Shown: positions 34,083 to 43,624, numbered from the stretch's first letter. The stretch: 62,388 nucleotides of DNA from Pseudomonadota bacterium (GCA_023417515.1 JAEZFL010000127.1:1-62388); one strand, 5' to 3'. Translations and numbers: made by a program. Notes: generated by a model from the sequence alone, not told the origin.

Positions 34083-35156
34083 TCAGGTGATCAGCTGGAT
34101 GGCCGCCTGGATCAGCTGCGTCGTCGGATCGACCTGATAGACGTAGCCGTCGTCATAGCGGTACCAGCTGTCGGCCGTGTCGAAATACTGGTCGCGATAG
34201 GCGTAGGGCACGTTGTAGACGCCATAGCCGTCAGGCATGCGCTGGCCGATCTGCCAGTCATTGTCGGTGACCAGCGCAAGGATCGACTGGATCGCCTGAG
34301 TCTCGGGATCGAGGCCGTAGATCACGCCGTCGGCGAGCCGATAATCGTAGGGGTCGTCGAAGCCGTAATAGTCGACATAATAATCCGGCACGTCATAGCC
34401 GCTGTATCGGGCCGGCCAGGTCTGGCCCGGCCACAAAGCGCCGCCGAGCAGGGGCACGAAGCCGGCGACCGCGCCGCTCGGCGCGAGGCGATAGAGATAG
34501 CCGTCGTCATAGACGAAGTCGGCGGCATCGTCCCGCCTGTCCCACCAATTGCTGTACCAGGCGCGGCTGCGCTGGCGCAGCTGCCCCGGCGGCATGCAGC
34601 CGTTGTTGCGGCGGGCGAGGCCCGGCGGACAGCCGTCGATCAGGCCGACGCCGCGGTCGAAGCGCAGGCGCTGGATCTGGCGTGAGTCCCGAAGCACCGC
34701 CGCGCGCCGCTGGGCACGCCGCTGGCCGCGGTCGAAGCGGTCGTCGCGGCGCTCGGCGCGACCCTCGCGCCGGTCCCGGCGATCGTCGCCGCGCTCGAAA
34801 CGGTTGTCGCGGCGCTCGGCCCGGAACTCCCGGCGATCGTCTCGCCGTTCCGCACGACGCTCGCGACGATCCTCGCGCCGGTCCGCGCGCTGCTCGCCGC
34901 GATTTCCACGACGTTCCGCGCGATTTTCGCGTCGATCTTCGCGCTGCGCCGTCCTCATTTCGCGGCGTTCGCCGCCGCGCTGGGCGCGATCGTTGCCGCC
35001 GCGGCGGTTCTCGGCCCGGCCGCGATGGGCGCCATGGCCACGCCCCTGGGATTGTTCAGCACGGGCGCCGCCGCCGCGGTTTTCTCCCGGTTTCGCCGCA
35101 TTCGCGGTCGCCACCGACATGGCCAGGACTCCGGCCGTGAGAAGCAGTTTACGCAT
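34083..35156 (-). CDS. Secreted protein with long Arg/Asp/Glu repeat region
   Basis: 357 residues. Signal peptide 1-20 (ANA). Residues 22-165 are almost only Arg, Asp, Glu, Gly and Ala, in imperfect units such as AERRDDRRE and RRENRAERR. Then CPPGLARRNNGCMPPGQ, a motif common in sphingomonad exported proteins of the RcnB-like group, and a C-terminal part rich in Tyr/Asp (DDGYLYRL, DDPYDYRLADGVIYGL) with repeated DxxGYxY units. Balanced charge suggests an extended polyampholyte. Function unknown. Confidence 0.6.
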   Translation of the reverse strand: MRKLLLTAGVLAMSVATANAAKPGENRGGGARAEQSQGRGHGAHRGRAENRRGGNDRAQRGGERREMRTAQREDRRENRAERRGNRGEQRADRREDRRERRAERRDDRREFRAERRDNRFERGDDRRDRREGRAERRDDRFDRGQRRAQRRAAVLRDSRQIQRLRFDRGVGLIDGCPPGLARRNNGCMPPGQLRQRSRAWYSNWWDRRDDAADFVYDDGYLYRLAPSGAVAGFVPLLGGALWPGQTWPARYSGYDVPDYYVDYYGFDDPYDYRLADGVIYGLDPETQAIQSILALVTDNDWQIGQRMPDGYGVYNVPYAYRDQYFDTADSWYRYDDGYVYQVDPTTQLIQAAIQLIT

Positions 35157-35257
35157 GATACACCTCCGACTTAACGGGATTAAGCGCAGGGCCGCGGTTG
35201 CGGTTCCCTGAACGAAATGGCACCCCGTGCCCCCGACAAAGCAGCCGGAGGGAGAAG

Positions 35258-36400
35258 ATGGCCGCTGGCGCCGATCCCCATCTCGTCGAGAACGCCCTCG
35301 AAGCGCTTCGGCGGAGCGACGCGTCGACCGCCCGGGACCTCCTCCGGCGGGCGGCGCAAGGCGGGGGCAAGGTGCCGTGGTTGGCGCTGGCCCGCGCCTG
35401 CAACCTCACCGGCGATGTCGCCGGCGAGGAGGAGGCGCTTCAGCACCTGCTCGAAGCCAGCAAGCGCGACCTCCCGGCCCTGTTCGCCATGGCAGAACTC
35501 AAGGTCCGCCAGGGCGATCCGCGCGCCGCCGCCTCGTTCTTCAAGGCAGCGCTCGGCCAGGCCTCGGTCACGCCTCACCTGCCGCCGCAATACCGGCCAC
35601 TGGTCGAGCGCGGCCAAGCGTTCCTTCGCGAGGTCAACCAGGGCTACGAGGCGCACCTCGAGGAGAGGCTGCGCGCCGCCGACCTCCATCCCTCGCCGCG
35701 CCTCGCCTACGCGCTCGACATGCTGCGCGGCGGCGCCTCGCTCTATCTCCAGCAGCCCAGCATGTTCTACTTTCCCGGCCTGCCGCAGCGGCCCTTCTTC
35801 GAGCGCGACGAGTTCGACTGGCTGCCGGAGATCGAGGCGGCGGTGCCGGCGATGCAGGCCGAGCTCAGCGCGGTGCTGGCCGACCAGCCGCGCTTCGAGC
35901 CTTATGTGACCGGCTCGGCCAACCGGCCGCTGCCCGCCAACAAGCTTCTCAACGACCCCAATTGGGGCGCTTATTATTTCTGGCGCAACGGCGAGGTGGT
36001 CGAGGATCATGCCGCCCGCTGCCCGGCAACGATGGCGGCGCTCGAGCATGCGCCGCTGCCGCGAATCGCCGGCCGCTCGCCAATGGCCCTGTGGTCGGCG
36101 CTGAAGCCTGGAACGCATATCGAGCCGCACCACGGCATGCTCAACACCCGCCTGATCGTCCACGTGCCGCTGCTCGCCCCCGAGGGCTGCGCGCTCCGGG
36201 TCGGGCATGAGACGCGCAGCTGGCGTGAAGGCGAGGCCCTGATCTTCGACGACAGCTTCGAGCATGAGGCCTGGAACCGCGGCTCGGAGCTGCGCGTGAT
36301 CCTGCTGTTCGAGATCTGGCGGCCGGAGATCAGCGACCAAGAGCGCGCCGACCTCGTCCGCCTGTTCGAGGCGGTCGATCTCTATGACGGGACGGATTGA
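35258..36400 (+). CDS. Aspartyl/asparaginyl beta-hydroxylase-like protein with TPR-like N-terminus
   Basis: 380 residues, ATG 35258 with GGAGGGAG just upstream. Residues 1-110 are TPR-like helices (ALEALRRSDASTARDLLRRAAQ; LARACNLTGDVAGEEEALQHLL). The C-terminal domain is of the Asp_Arg_Hydrox type: ALKPGTHIEPHHGMLNTRLIVHVPL gives one metal His and the substrate-binding Arg, and FDDSFEHEAWN the second His. Fe(II)/2-oxoglutarate enzyme for hydroxylation of Asp/Asn in a protein or peptide, target unknown. Confidence 0.85.
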   Translation: MAAGADPHLVENALEALRRSDASTARDLLRRAAQGGGKVPWLALARACNLTGDVAGEEEALQHLLEASKRDLPALFAMAELKVRQGDPRAAASFFKAALGQASVTPHLPPQYRPLVERGQAFLREVNQGYEAHLEERLRAADLHPSPRLAYALDMLRGGASLYLQQPSMFYFPGLPQRPFFERDEFDWLPEIEAAVPAMQAELSAVLADQPRFEPYVTGSANRPLPANKLLNDPNWGAYYFWRNGEVVEDHAARCPATMAALEHAPLPRIAGRSPMALWSALKPGTHIEPHHGMLNTRLIVHVPLLAPEGCALRVGHETRSWREGEALIFDDSFEHEAWNRGSELRVILLFEIWRPEISDQERADLVRLFEAVDLYDGTD

Positions 36401-36481
36401 GCAACCGGCAAGGACCGCGGATGGTTCATGAGAAGCGGGATCCCGCCCGCCCAATTTCAGCGCTCCAGCAAGGAGGCCCTC

Positions 36482-37348
36482 ATGCCCTACGCAACGGCTC
36501 GCGACGGTAGCAGGCTCTACGTCAAGGATTGGGGGCACGGCCGCCCGATCGTCCTGATCCACGGCTGGCCGCTTTCCGCCGACAGCTGGGACCCGATCGC
36601 GGTGCCGCTGGTCGAGGCGGGCCACCGAGTCATCGCCTATGACCGGCGCGGCTTCGGCCGCTCCGACCAGCCCTGGGACGGCTATGATTACGACACCTTC
36701 GCCGACGATCTCGCCGCCGTGCTCGAGGCCGCGGACGTCGGCGACGGCGTTGCTCTCGTCGGCTTCTCGATGGGCGGCGGCGAGGTCGCGCGCTATCTCG
36801 CCCGGCACGGCGGCGGCCGCATCGACCGCGTGGCCCTGGTCAGCTCGATCGTCCCCTACATGCTCCGCACCGACGACAATCCCAGCGGAGTCCCGCAATC
36901 GGTGTTCGACGGCATGGAGGAGGAGATCCGCGACGACCGCGCCGCCTTCTTCCAGACCTTCTTCCGAAGCTTCTACGGCGTCGGCATGCTCTCGCAGCCG
37001 GTCAGCAACGGCGTGATCGAGGACAGCTGGCGCCAGGCCATGATGGCCGGCCTCAGGCCGACCCTCGCCGCGGCCAAGGCCTTCGCAACCACCGATTTCC
37101 GATCCGATCTCGCCGCCTTCACCCTGCCGACCCTGATCATCCACGGCACCGACGACGCGACCGTCCCGATCGATGCCAGCGGCCGAGCCGCCGCAGCGGC
37201 GATCCCCCACGCGCGGCTGATCGAATATGACGGCGCTCCCCACGGAGTCTTCGCCTCCCACCGTGAGCGGCTGACCGCGGACCTGCTCGAGTTCCTCGGC
37301 GAGGGCAGCGGCGAGAGCCGGAGCCGGGCGCGAGAGGACGCCTATTAA
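36482..37348 (+). CDS. Alpha/beta hydrolase (arylesterase / non-haem peroxidase-like)
   Basis: 288 residues. ATG 36482 with AGGAGG at 36471-36476. HGWPLSADSW oxyanion region, nucleophile Ser96 in GFSMGGGE, Asp in IIHGTDDATVP and His in GAPHGVFASH. This is the pattern of cofactor-free haloperoxidase/arylesterase proteins, which in practice are esterases. Between the hydroxylase gene and an MFS gene, all on the + strand. Confidence 0.88.
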   Translation: MPYATARDGSRLYVKDWGHGRPIVLIHGWPLSADSWDPIAVPLVEAGHRVIAYDRRGFGRSDQPWDGYDYDTFADDLAAVLEAADVGDGVALVGFSMGGGEVARYLARHGGGRIDRVALVSSIVPYMLRTDDNPSGVPQSVFDGMEEEIRDDRAAFFQTFFRSFYGVGMLSQPVSNGVIEDSWRQAMMAGLRPTLAAAKAFATTDFRSDLAAFTLPTLIIHGTDDATVPIDASGRAAAAAIPHARLIEYDGAPHGVFASHRERLTADLLEFLGEGSGESRSRAREDAY

Positions 37349-37390
37349 GGCAAGGTTGCTCGCCCCGACGCGCGACCGTAAGGCGCGCCG

Positions 37391-38671
37391 GTGCCGAGCT
37401 CCTCGCCTTTCGCGATCCGCGACTATCGTTTCTACTGGATCGCGCGGCTGACCTCGACCGTCGCCCAGATGGGAATGGTCATCGTCATCGGCTGGCAGGT
37501 CTACGACATTGCCCGCGAGACGATGAGCATTAGGGACGCGTCCTTCCAGCTCGGCCTGATCGGCGTCGTCCAGTTCGCGCCCCTGTTCCTGCTCACTCTG
37601 GTCAGCGGCTGGACCGCCGACCGGCTCGACCGCCGCCACATCGCCCGCGCCGTGCTGGCGCTGGAGATGCTGTGCGCCGCGATCCTCGGCTGGACGACCT
37701 GGTCCGGAACGATCGACCTGCCGATCCTGTTCGGAGTGGCGGCGCTGCTCGGTGTCGCCCGCGCCTTCGCCGGGCCGGCGCTGGGCGCGCTCGCGCCCAA
37801 CCTCGTGCCGCGCGAAATCCTGCCCAAGGCGATCGCGATGAGCTCGATGGCGTGGCAGGCCGGAGCGATCATCGGCCCCGCTCTCGGCGGCATCCTCTAC
37901 GACATCATCCCCTGGCTGGCTTACGTCGTCAGCACGCTCCTGTTCGGCCTCGCCACCCTGTGCATGTTCGCGATCCGGCCCGTGCCCCGACCGGTCATCA
38001 CCAGCACCGGACCGCCCTGGCGCCAGATGATCGACGGCCTCTCCTACGTCCGCCACAACCGCCTCGTGCTCGGCGCGATCACGCTCGACCTGTTCGCCGT
38101 CCTGCTCGGCGGAGCAACCGCGATGCTTCCCGTCTATGCCCGCGACATATTGCAGGTCGGGCCGGAGGGCCTCGGCCCCCTACGAGCCGCTCCTGCCCTC
38201 GGCGCCACGCTGACGGCGCTCTACTTCTCGTTCAGGCCGATCAAGACCAATGTCGGCGCGAAGATGCTCGCGGCAGTCGTCGTGTTCGGAATCGCGACCG
38301 CTCTGTTCGGCCTGTCGACCTGGCTGCCACTGTCGCTCGCGATGCTCGCCTTGCTCGGCGCCGCAGACATGTTCTCGGTCTATATCCGCCAGTCGCTGAT
38401 CCAGCTCTACACCCCCGACGAGATGCGCGGCCGGGTCAGCGCCGCCTCCACGCTCGCAATCTCCGCCTCGAACGAGCTCGGCGAGGCGCGCAGCGGCTTC
38501 ACCGCGGCGTTGATCGGCCCGGTCGCCGCGGTCGTCGCCGGCGGCATCGGCGCGGTCGCGGTCACCTTGCTGTGGACGAGGCTGTTCCCCGAGTTGAGGC
38601 GCGCACGCACCTTCGACGTGCCGGCCGAGGCGGTGCCTGAGAAGGCGCCGGTCGCCTCAGGCGGCGTGTAA
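37391..38671 (+). CDS. MFS transporter
   Basis: 426 residues, GTG start, about 11-12 TM helices. Short loop motif GWTADRLDRRHIAR between helices 2 and 3 and AGAIIGPALGG in helix 5 are typical MFS features. Closest in style to the EntS/enterobactin-exporter-like group (RIRGRVSA-type loop: DEMRGRVSAAST). Substrate unknown. Its end overlaps the convergent oxygenase gene by 15 bases. Confidence 0.85.
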   Translation: MPSSSPFAIRDYRFYWIARLTSTVAQMGMVIVIGWQVYDIARETMSIRDASFQLGLIGVVQFAPLFLLTLVSGWTADRLDRRHIARAVLALEMLCAAILGWTTWSGTIDLPILFGVAALLGVARAFAGPALGALAPNLVPREILPKAIAMSSMAWQAGAIIGPALGGILYDIIPWLAYVVSTLLFGLATLCMFAIRPVPRPVITSTGPPWRQMIDGLSYVRHNRLVLGAITLDLFAVLLGGATAMLPVYARDILQVGPEGLGPLRAAPALGATLTALYFSFRPIKTNVGAKMLAAVVVFGIATALFGLSTWLPLSLAMLALLGAADMFSVYIRQSLIQLYTPDEMRGRVSAASTLAISASNELGEARSGFTAALIGPVAAVVAGGIGAVAVTLLWTRLFPELRRARTFDVPAEAVPEKAPVASGGV

Positions 38672-39208
38672 TCCGGTCCAGGCCACGAGCGCGTGACGGA
38701 CGCCGCGAGTCACCGGAATGACATGGTGAAGCGCGCGCGACGGGAAGATGGTCGCATGCCCCTGCCCCGGCGCCCGCTCCGGCATCATCCGCAGCGGCAT
38801 GATCTCCAGAAGCCCTCCTTCATATGCCGCCGGGTCGCTGAGCTCGATCGAGGCGGACAAGCGCCGCCGCTCGTGAAGATCGTGGCCGGCATCGGAATGC
38901 CACAGCTGGAAATGGTCTCCGGCCCCGTAGCGCACCACCTGCACGGGCTCGCTCACGGCATCGACCGGCATCCCGAGCGAGTCGCCGGCATCCGCGAACA
39001 AGGCGTCGAGCCGGTCGAACAGCCACAAGCTTTCCGGATCCCGCTCGATCGACGTCGTCGTCGCCCGCCGCTGCGCGGGATCGACCGTCTCGCCGTCATA
39101 TCCGGTGACCGGCGCCGCGCGGCCGCCTCGAGCCGCTGCGAGCGCCAGGACGGCCGCGCATTCGGCCCGGCTGAACGCGTCGGCGCGCTCATAAATGCCC
39201 CGCGTCAC
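38657..39208 (-). CDS. 2OG-Fe(II) oxygenase (PKHD/prolyl 4-hydroxylase-like)
   Basis: 183 residues from GTG 39208, which has GGAGG five bases upstream; the ATG further upstream lacks one. Double-stranded beta-helix residues: HSDAG (His and Asp metal ligands), LHHVIPVTRGVRHALVAWTG (distal His and the 2-oxoglutarate Arg). The substrate could be protein-bound proline or a small molecule. Convergent with the MFS gene; divergent from cysK. Confidence 0.83.
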   Translation of the reverse strand: MTRGIYERADAFSRAECAAVLALAAARGGRAAPVTGYDGETVDPAQRRATTTSIERDPESLWLFDRLDALFADAGDSLGMPVDAVSEPVQVVRYGAGDHFQLWHSDAGHDLHERRRLSASIELSDPAAYEGGLLEIMPLRMMPERAPGQGHATIFPSRALHHVIPVTRGVRHALVAWTGLHAA

Positions 39209-39306
39209 TTCACCCTCCGGGCAAGGCGCACTATAGGGCTCCCGTCCGGACGTGGTCGCAGCTGAGGGAGCGGCGGGCCCCGTTCGCACGTGGAGATACA
39301 AGGCAC

Positions 39307-40224
39307 ATGAAGGCTGCGAACATCCTCGCCACGATCGGCAACACCCCGCATATCCGAGTCAACCGACTGTTCGGTGATGCCGAAGTCTGGATCAAGTCGG
39401 AGCGCTCCAATCCGGGCGCATCGGTCAAGGACCGGATCGCCCTCGCCATGGTCGAGGATGCCGAGGCGACCGGCAAGCTGAAGCCCGGCGGGGTGATCAT
39501 CGAGCCGACCAGCGGCAATACCGGCATCGGCCTCGCGATGGTTGCAGCCGTGAAGGGCTACAAGCTGATCCTGGTCATGCCGGAGAGCATGAGCATCGAG
39601 CGCCGTCGGCTGATGCTCGCTTATGGCGCGACCTTCGACCTCACGCCGAAGGAGAAAGGCATGAAGGGCGCCATCGCCCGCGCCCAGGAGCTGGTCGAGC
39701 AGACTCCGAACGGCTGGATGCCGCAGCAATTCGAGAATCCGGCCAACCTCGAGGTCCACCGCCGCACCACTGCGCGCGAGATCCTCGAGGACTTCCGCGA
39801 CTCGCCGATCGACGTGCTGATCACCGGCGTGGGCACAGGCGGTCACATCGGCGCCTGCGCCGAGGTCCTGAAGAAGGAATGGCCGAACCTCCAGGTCTTC
39901 GCGGTCGAGCCGACCCTTTCGGCGGTGATTTCCGGCGGGCAGCCGGGACCGCACCCGATCCAGGGCATCGGCGCCGGCTTCATCCCGGCGATCCTGAACG
40001 TGGCGCTGCTCGACGGCACCATCCAGGTGACTCCCGACGACGCCAAGAACATGGCCCGACGCGCCGCGCGCGAGGAAGGCATGCTGGTCGGCATCAGCTC
40101 CGGAGCGACCCTCGCCGCGATCCGCCAGAAGCTCGCCGAGATCGGCGCCGGCAAGCGCATCCTCGGCTTCAACTACGACACCGGCGAGCGCTATCTGTCG
40201 GTGCCGGACTTCCTTCCGGAGTAA
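39307..40224 (+). CDS. cysK: Cysteine synthase (O-acetylserine sulfhydrylase)
   Basis: 305 residues. PLP Lys41 in PGASVKDRIA, PTSGNTGIG (69-77) and GVGTGGHIGACAEVLK for phosphate and substrate binding; SVPDFLPE replaces the usual short C-terminus. Makes cysteine from O-acetylserine and sulphide. Full length. It starts 98 bases from the divergent oxygenase start. Confidence 0.95.
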   Translation: MKAANILATIGNTPHIRVNRLFGDAEVWIKSERSNPGASVKDRIALAMVEDAEATGKLKPGGVIIEPTSGNTGIGLAMVAAVKGYKLILVMPESMSIERRRLMLAYGATFDLTPKEKGMKGAIARAQELVEQTPNGWMPQQFENPANLEVHRRTTAREILEDFRDSPIDVLITGVGTGGHIGACAEVLKKEWPNLQVFAVEPTLSAVISGGQPGPHPIQGIGAGFIPAILNVALLDGTIQVTPDDAKNMARRAAREEGMLVGISSGATLAAIRQKLAEIGAGKRILGFNYDTGERYLSVPDFLPE

Positions 40225-40295
40225 GGGCGCAACCGCGAAAGCGGCTACCGTCACCGGGCAGCTTGGCATAGGCTCGACTGCGGGGAGTCCGCACC

Positions 40296-41087
40296 ATGAT
40301 CTATCGCGAGATCCTGCTGCCCGAAACGGTGCGCCGTGCAGCCTTCTGCGGGTGGCAGTTCGTGATGGAGCCGGGTGACCCGTCGCCGGTCCAGCACAGC
40401 ATCCCGCCCGACGGGACGACGAACCTCGTCCTGGTGCGCTCGCCTGACGGCGCCTTCCATTCGAGCTTCGTGGGGCCCAGCGTCACGTCCAGCATGGTGC
40501 CGGCCACGCAGGGCTGGCAGTATGGCGGGCTCAAGCTGAGGCCAGAAGCCACCCGCCAAGTGCTTGGCGAGCAACCGGCGACTGGTTCCTATCGCCAGCT
40601 TCCCCGTGGCGGCCCGCTCGAGCCCGTGTGGCGCGATATCGAGGCGTTGCATGCCGGCGGGACCGACTGGAGCGGAACCGTCATGTGCCTCGGCGGAGTC
40701 ACGGGCGACGAGGCGGTCGCGGCCGCGGTCGACCTGCTGGTCGCGAGCGGCGGAAGCGTGCCGATCCCCGCCCTCGCCCGCAATGCGGCCTTGAGCGAGC
40801 GTCAGTTTCGCCGGCGATTCCAGGCGGCGACCGGCCTCGCCCCGAAATTCTATGCCGACGTCCAGCGCGTGCGCCGTGCCATCCTCTTGTCGCTCGACGA
40901 TCCCGACTGGGCCGGAATCGCCGAGGAAGCCGGGTTCGCCGACCAGCCCCATCTCGTCCGTGACATCCGCGAGCGGTTCGGCGCGGCGCCGCGTCAGGTG
41001 CGCGGCTATCTCGGCGGTATCCGGCACGAATTGCTGTCGTTCGGCGATGTCCGTTTTGTTCAAGACCGGCCGGCACAGGCGGCATAA
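40296..41087 (+). CDS. AraC family transcriptional regulator
   Basis: 263 residues. The C-terminal 100 residues hold two helix-turn-helix units: PIPALARNAALSERQFRRRFQAATG and WAGIAEEAGFADQPHLVRDIRERFG. The N-terminal 140 residues are an AraC-ligand-type (DUF6597-like) domain. Target genes are unknown; neighbours are cysK and a small exported protein. Confidence 0.88.
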   Translation: MIYREILLPETVRRAAFCGWQFVMEPGDPSPVQHSIPPDGTTNLVLVRSPDGAFHSSFVGPSVTSSMVPATQGWQYGGLKLRPEATRQVLGEQPATGSYRQLPRGGPLEPVWRDIEALHAGGTDWSGTVMCLGGVTGDEAVAAAVDLLVASGGSVPIPALARNAALSERQFRRRFQAATGLAPKFYADVQRVRRAILLSLDDPDWAGIAEEAGFADQPHLVRDIRERFGAAPRQVRGYLGGIRHELLSFGDVRFVQDRPAQAA

Positions 41088-41122
41088 TCTGGCGCCACGT
41101 TCATAGGGGAGAGGACTTTGCC

Positions 41123-41650
41123 ATGCGCCTGATCGCCGTCTCATTGCTTGCAATGCTCGCCGCCCAGCCCGCCGCCGCCCAGCCCGCCGAAGGGGCCGCC
41201 ACCGCCACCTACAGCGAGCATATGACGCCGCTTTCCGCCCTTGTCGGGGAATGGCGCGGCTCGGGCTGGATCCTCGGCCGGGACGGCGCGCGCACCAATT
41301 TCACGTCGCAGGAGAGCGTCACTCCGCGGCTCAGCGGCAATGCCCTGCTGGTCGAGGGGCGCCATCGCGGCCCGAACGGCGCCCTGGTCCACGACGCGAT
41401 CGGTCTCGTCGTCTGGGACCAGCGCGCCGGCGGCTACCGGATGCGCACCCAGCTCGCCACCGGCATGGGCGGCGACTTCCCGCTCGAGGTGCGGCCAGGC
41501 GGCTTCACCTGGCGGATCGACACGCCCGGCGGCCAGGTCGAATATGTCGCCGAGTTCACCGCCGACAGCTGGGTCGAGCGCGGCCGCCAGATCGCCCCGG
41601 ATGGCCGCACCACCGATTTCTTCGAGATGAATCTCCAGCGCGCACGCTAG
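41123..41650 (+). CDS. Exported protein, DUF1579-like
   Basis: 175 residues. Signal peptide 1-19 (AAA). The mature part opens with LSALVGEWRGSGW and continues as an all-beta pattern with repeated GxY/W strands (GGYRMRTQLATGMGG, WVERGRQIAPDGRT), like the THAP4/DUF1579 heme- or lipid-binding barrels. No function is known to me. Lies between an AraC regulator gene and a small membrane protein gene. Confidence 0.65.
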   Translation: MRLIAVSLLAMLAAQPAAAQPAEGAATATYSEHMTPLSALVGEWRGSGWILGRDGARTNFTSQESVTPRLSGNALLVEGRHRGPNGALVHDAIGLVVWDQRAGGYRMRTQLATGMGGDFPLEVRPGGFTWRIDTPGGQVEYVAEFTADSWVERGRQIAPDGRTTDFFEMNLQRAR

Positions 41651-41736
41651 GTTAACCCTCTTCTTGATCAGCCGGGCGGAACGCCGCGGACCGCGCCACG
41701 TTCACTTGCACAGGTTAAATTCCTAGCAGGTGCATC

Positions 41737-42003
41737 ATGGACGAACGTGAGCGTGAAGTGGTCCGTGAGGAGCCGGTGGTAGAACGCAACCGCACCACCG
41801 TCATCAACACGGGCGAGCGGAGCGGCAGCGGCGGCCTCGTCGCCGCTTTGCTGCTGCTCGTTGTGCTGGCGGTGGTCGCCTTCCTCGTCTTCGGCGACGG
41901 CTTCGGCGGCAGCGACAAGACGGACATCAAGGTTGACGTCGAAGCCCCCGATGTGGACCTTCCCGACGTCGACCTGCCGGCACCGGGCAACCAGACGAAA
42001 TAG
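41737..42003 (+). CDS. Small single-TM protein
   Basis: 88 residues. Charged N-terminus (EREREVVREEPVVERNR), one TM helix (about 33-53), then an acidic tail with KTDIKVDVEAPDVDLPDVDLP. Similar small proteins are common in sphingomonads, in my recollection, as envelope or stress proteins. Function unknown. Confidence 0.6.
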   Translation: MDEREREVVREEPVVERNRTTVINTGERSGSGGLVAALLLLVVLAVVAFLVFGDGFGGSDKTDIKVDVEAPDVDLPDVDLPAPGNQTK

Positions 42004-42005
42004 TC

Positions 42006-43514
42006 TCAATTTCGCGGCATCGGCCGCCTGTAGCTGAGCGCTTCCGCGACGTGCACGCGTCCGACCGCCTCGCTCCCGGCGAGGTCGGCGATGGTCCGCG
42101 CGACTCGCATGACACGGTGGTAGCCGCGGGCCGTGAGCCGCATCGCCTCGGCGGCCTGGGCGAGCAGGCGGCGGCCAGGCTCGTCGGGCGTGGCCACGTC
42201 CTCGAGCAAGGCGCCGTCGGCTTCGGCATTGGTGCGTACGCCGTGGCTCTCGTAGCGCGCGGTCTGGACGTCGCGCGCGGCGGCGACTCGGGCCGCGACC
42301 TCGGCCGAGCCTTCGCTAGGCGGCGGAAGAACCAGGTCGGCGGCGGCGACTGCCTGGACCTCGACATGGAGATCAATCCGGTCGAGCAGAGGCCCCGAAA
42401 CCTTGGCCTGGTAGTCCGCGGCGCAGCGCGGCGCCCGGCTGCAGGCGAGCGCGGCGTCACCGAGATGGCCACAGCGGCACGGGTTCATCGCCGCGACGAG
42501 CTGGACGCGCGCCGGGAAGGTCACGTGGGCGTTGGCTCGGGCGATCTGCACCGTGCCTGTCTCGAGCGGTTGGCGAAGGCTGTCGAGCACCGGGCGCTGG
42601 AATTCGGGCAGCTCGTCGAGGAACAGGACTCCGAGATGGGCGAGGCTGACCTCGCCCGGCCGTGCCTTGAGGCCGCCGCCGACGAGGGCCGCCATCGACG
42701 CGCTGTGGTGAGGCGCCCGGAACGGCCGCGCGCGGGTCAGTCGTCCACCCTCCAGCGTTCCGGCGACGCTTGCCACCATCGACACTTCCAGCGCCTCGGC
42801 CGGGGTCAGCTCGGGAAGAATTCCGGGCAGGCACGCGGCGAGCAGCGACTTGCCGGCCCCTGGCGGGCCGCTCATCAGCAAATTGTGGCCGCCGGCCGCG
42901 GCGATCTCGAGAGCGCGCTTGGCGGTCTCCTGCCCTTTCACCTGGCTGAGGCAAAGACCGTTGCGCCAAGGCGCGACCTCGCCGGCCTCGGGCGGGCTCA
43001 GCACCGCACCGCCGCGCAGATGGTTGAGCAGGGCGATGAGGTCGGGGGCCGCGACCACCTCGACCTCGCCCGCCCAGGCCGCTTCGGCGCCCTGGTCGGC
43101 GGGGCAGATCAGCCCGAGCTGGCGCGACGAGGCATGGAGCGCGGCGAGCAGCACGCCCGGCGTCGGCGCAATGCGGCCGTCGAGGCTCAGTTCGCCGATG
43201 GCGATATAGCCGGCCAGGGTCTCGACATCGACCGCACCCATCGCTGCGAGCAGGCCGAGCGCGATGGGCAGGTCGTAATGCGATCCTTCTTTGGGCAGGT
43301 CCGCGGGCGACAGGTTGACGGTGATGCGCTTGGGCGGGAGGGACAGGCCGATCGCGCTCAATGCGGCATGGACCCGCTCGCGCCCTTCCGTCGCGGCCTT
43401 GTCGGGCAGGCCGACGACCAGGAATTTGGGGAGACCGGGCGCGACCTGGACCTGGACCTCGACGGCGCGCGCCTCCAGGCCAAGGAACGCGACCGTGCCC
43501 ACATGCGCGACCAT
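42006..43514 (-). CDS. comM: YifB/ComM family Mg-chelatase-like AAA ATPase
   Basis: 502 residues, ATG 43514 with GAGGGGG upstream. An N-terminal Lon-protease-like domain without the catalytic Ser/Lys pair (GLPDKAATEGRERVHAAL), then the AAA module with MSGPPGAGKSLLA (Walker A), VLFLDELPEFQ (Walker B) and AMNPCRCGHLGD with Cys ligands. ComM acts as a branch-migration helicase in natural transformation in other bacteria. Full length. Its stop is three bases from the preceding convergent gene. Confidence 0.92.
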   Translation of the reverse strand: MVAHVGTVAFLGLEARAVEVQVQVAPGLPKFLVVGLPDKAATEGRERVHAALSAIGLSLPPKRITVNLSPADLPKEGSHYDLPIALGLLAAMGAVDVETLAGYIAIGELSLDGRIAPTPGVLLAALHASSRQLGLICPADQGAEAAWAGEVEVVAAPDLIALLNHLRGGAVLSPPEAGEVAPWRNGLCLSQVKGQETAKRALEIAAAGGHNLLMSGPPGAGKSLLAACLPGILPELTPAEALEVSMVASVAGTLEGGRLTRARPFRAPHHSASMAALVGGGLKARPGEVSLAHLGVLFLDELPEFQRPVLDSLRQPLETGTVQIARANAHVTFPARVQLVAAMNPCRCGHLGDAALACSRAPRCAADYQAKVSGPLLDRIDLHVEVQAVAAADLVLPPPSEGSAEVAARVAAARDVQTARYESHGVRTNAEADGALLEDVATPDEPGRRLLAQAAEAMRLTARGYHRVMRVARTIADLAGSEAVGRVHVAEALSYRRPMPRN

Positions 43515-43624
43515 GTGCCCCCTCGCCCTTCCGTTTCGGCACCGTTCTGGAGCGAAGTGGTTGATATGTCCACAGACTCGTTCCGCGATTGCAGCCACCC
43601 CCTCCTCTCCCCACATGCCCCGTG

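Noticed and set aside
34640..35100. Repetitive DNA resembling a repeat array
   Set aside because: Not CRISPR: units are short and imperfect with no spacers, and they code for the Arg/Asp/Glu stretch of an exported protein.
35180..38056. A 958-codon open frame on the minus strand
   Set aside because: Runs antisense through three clear + strand genes with recognisable families, and shows no domain of its own.
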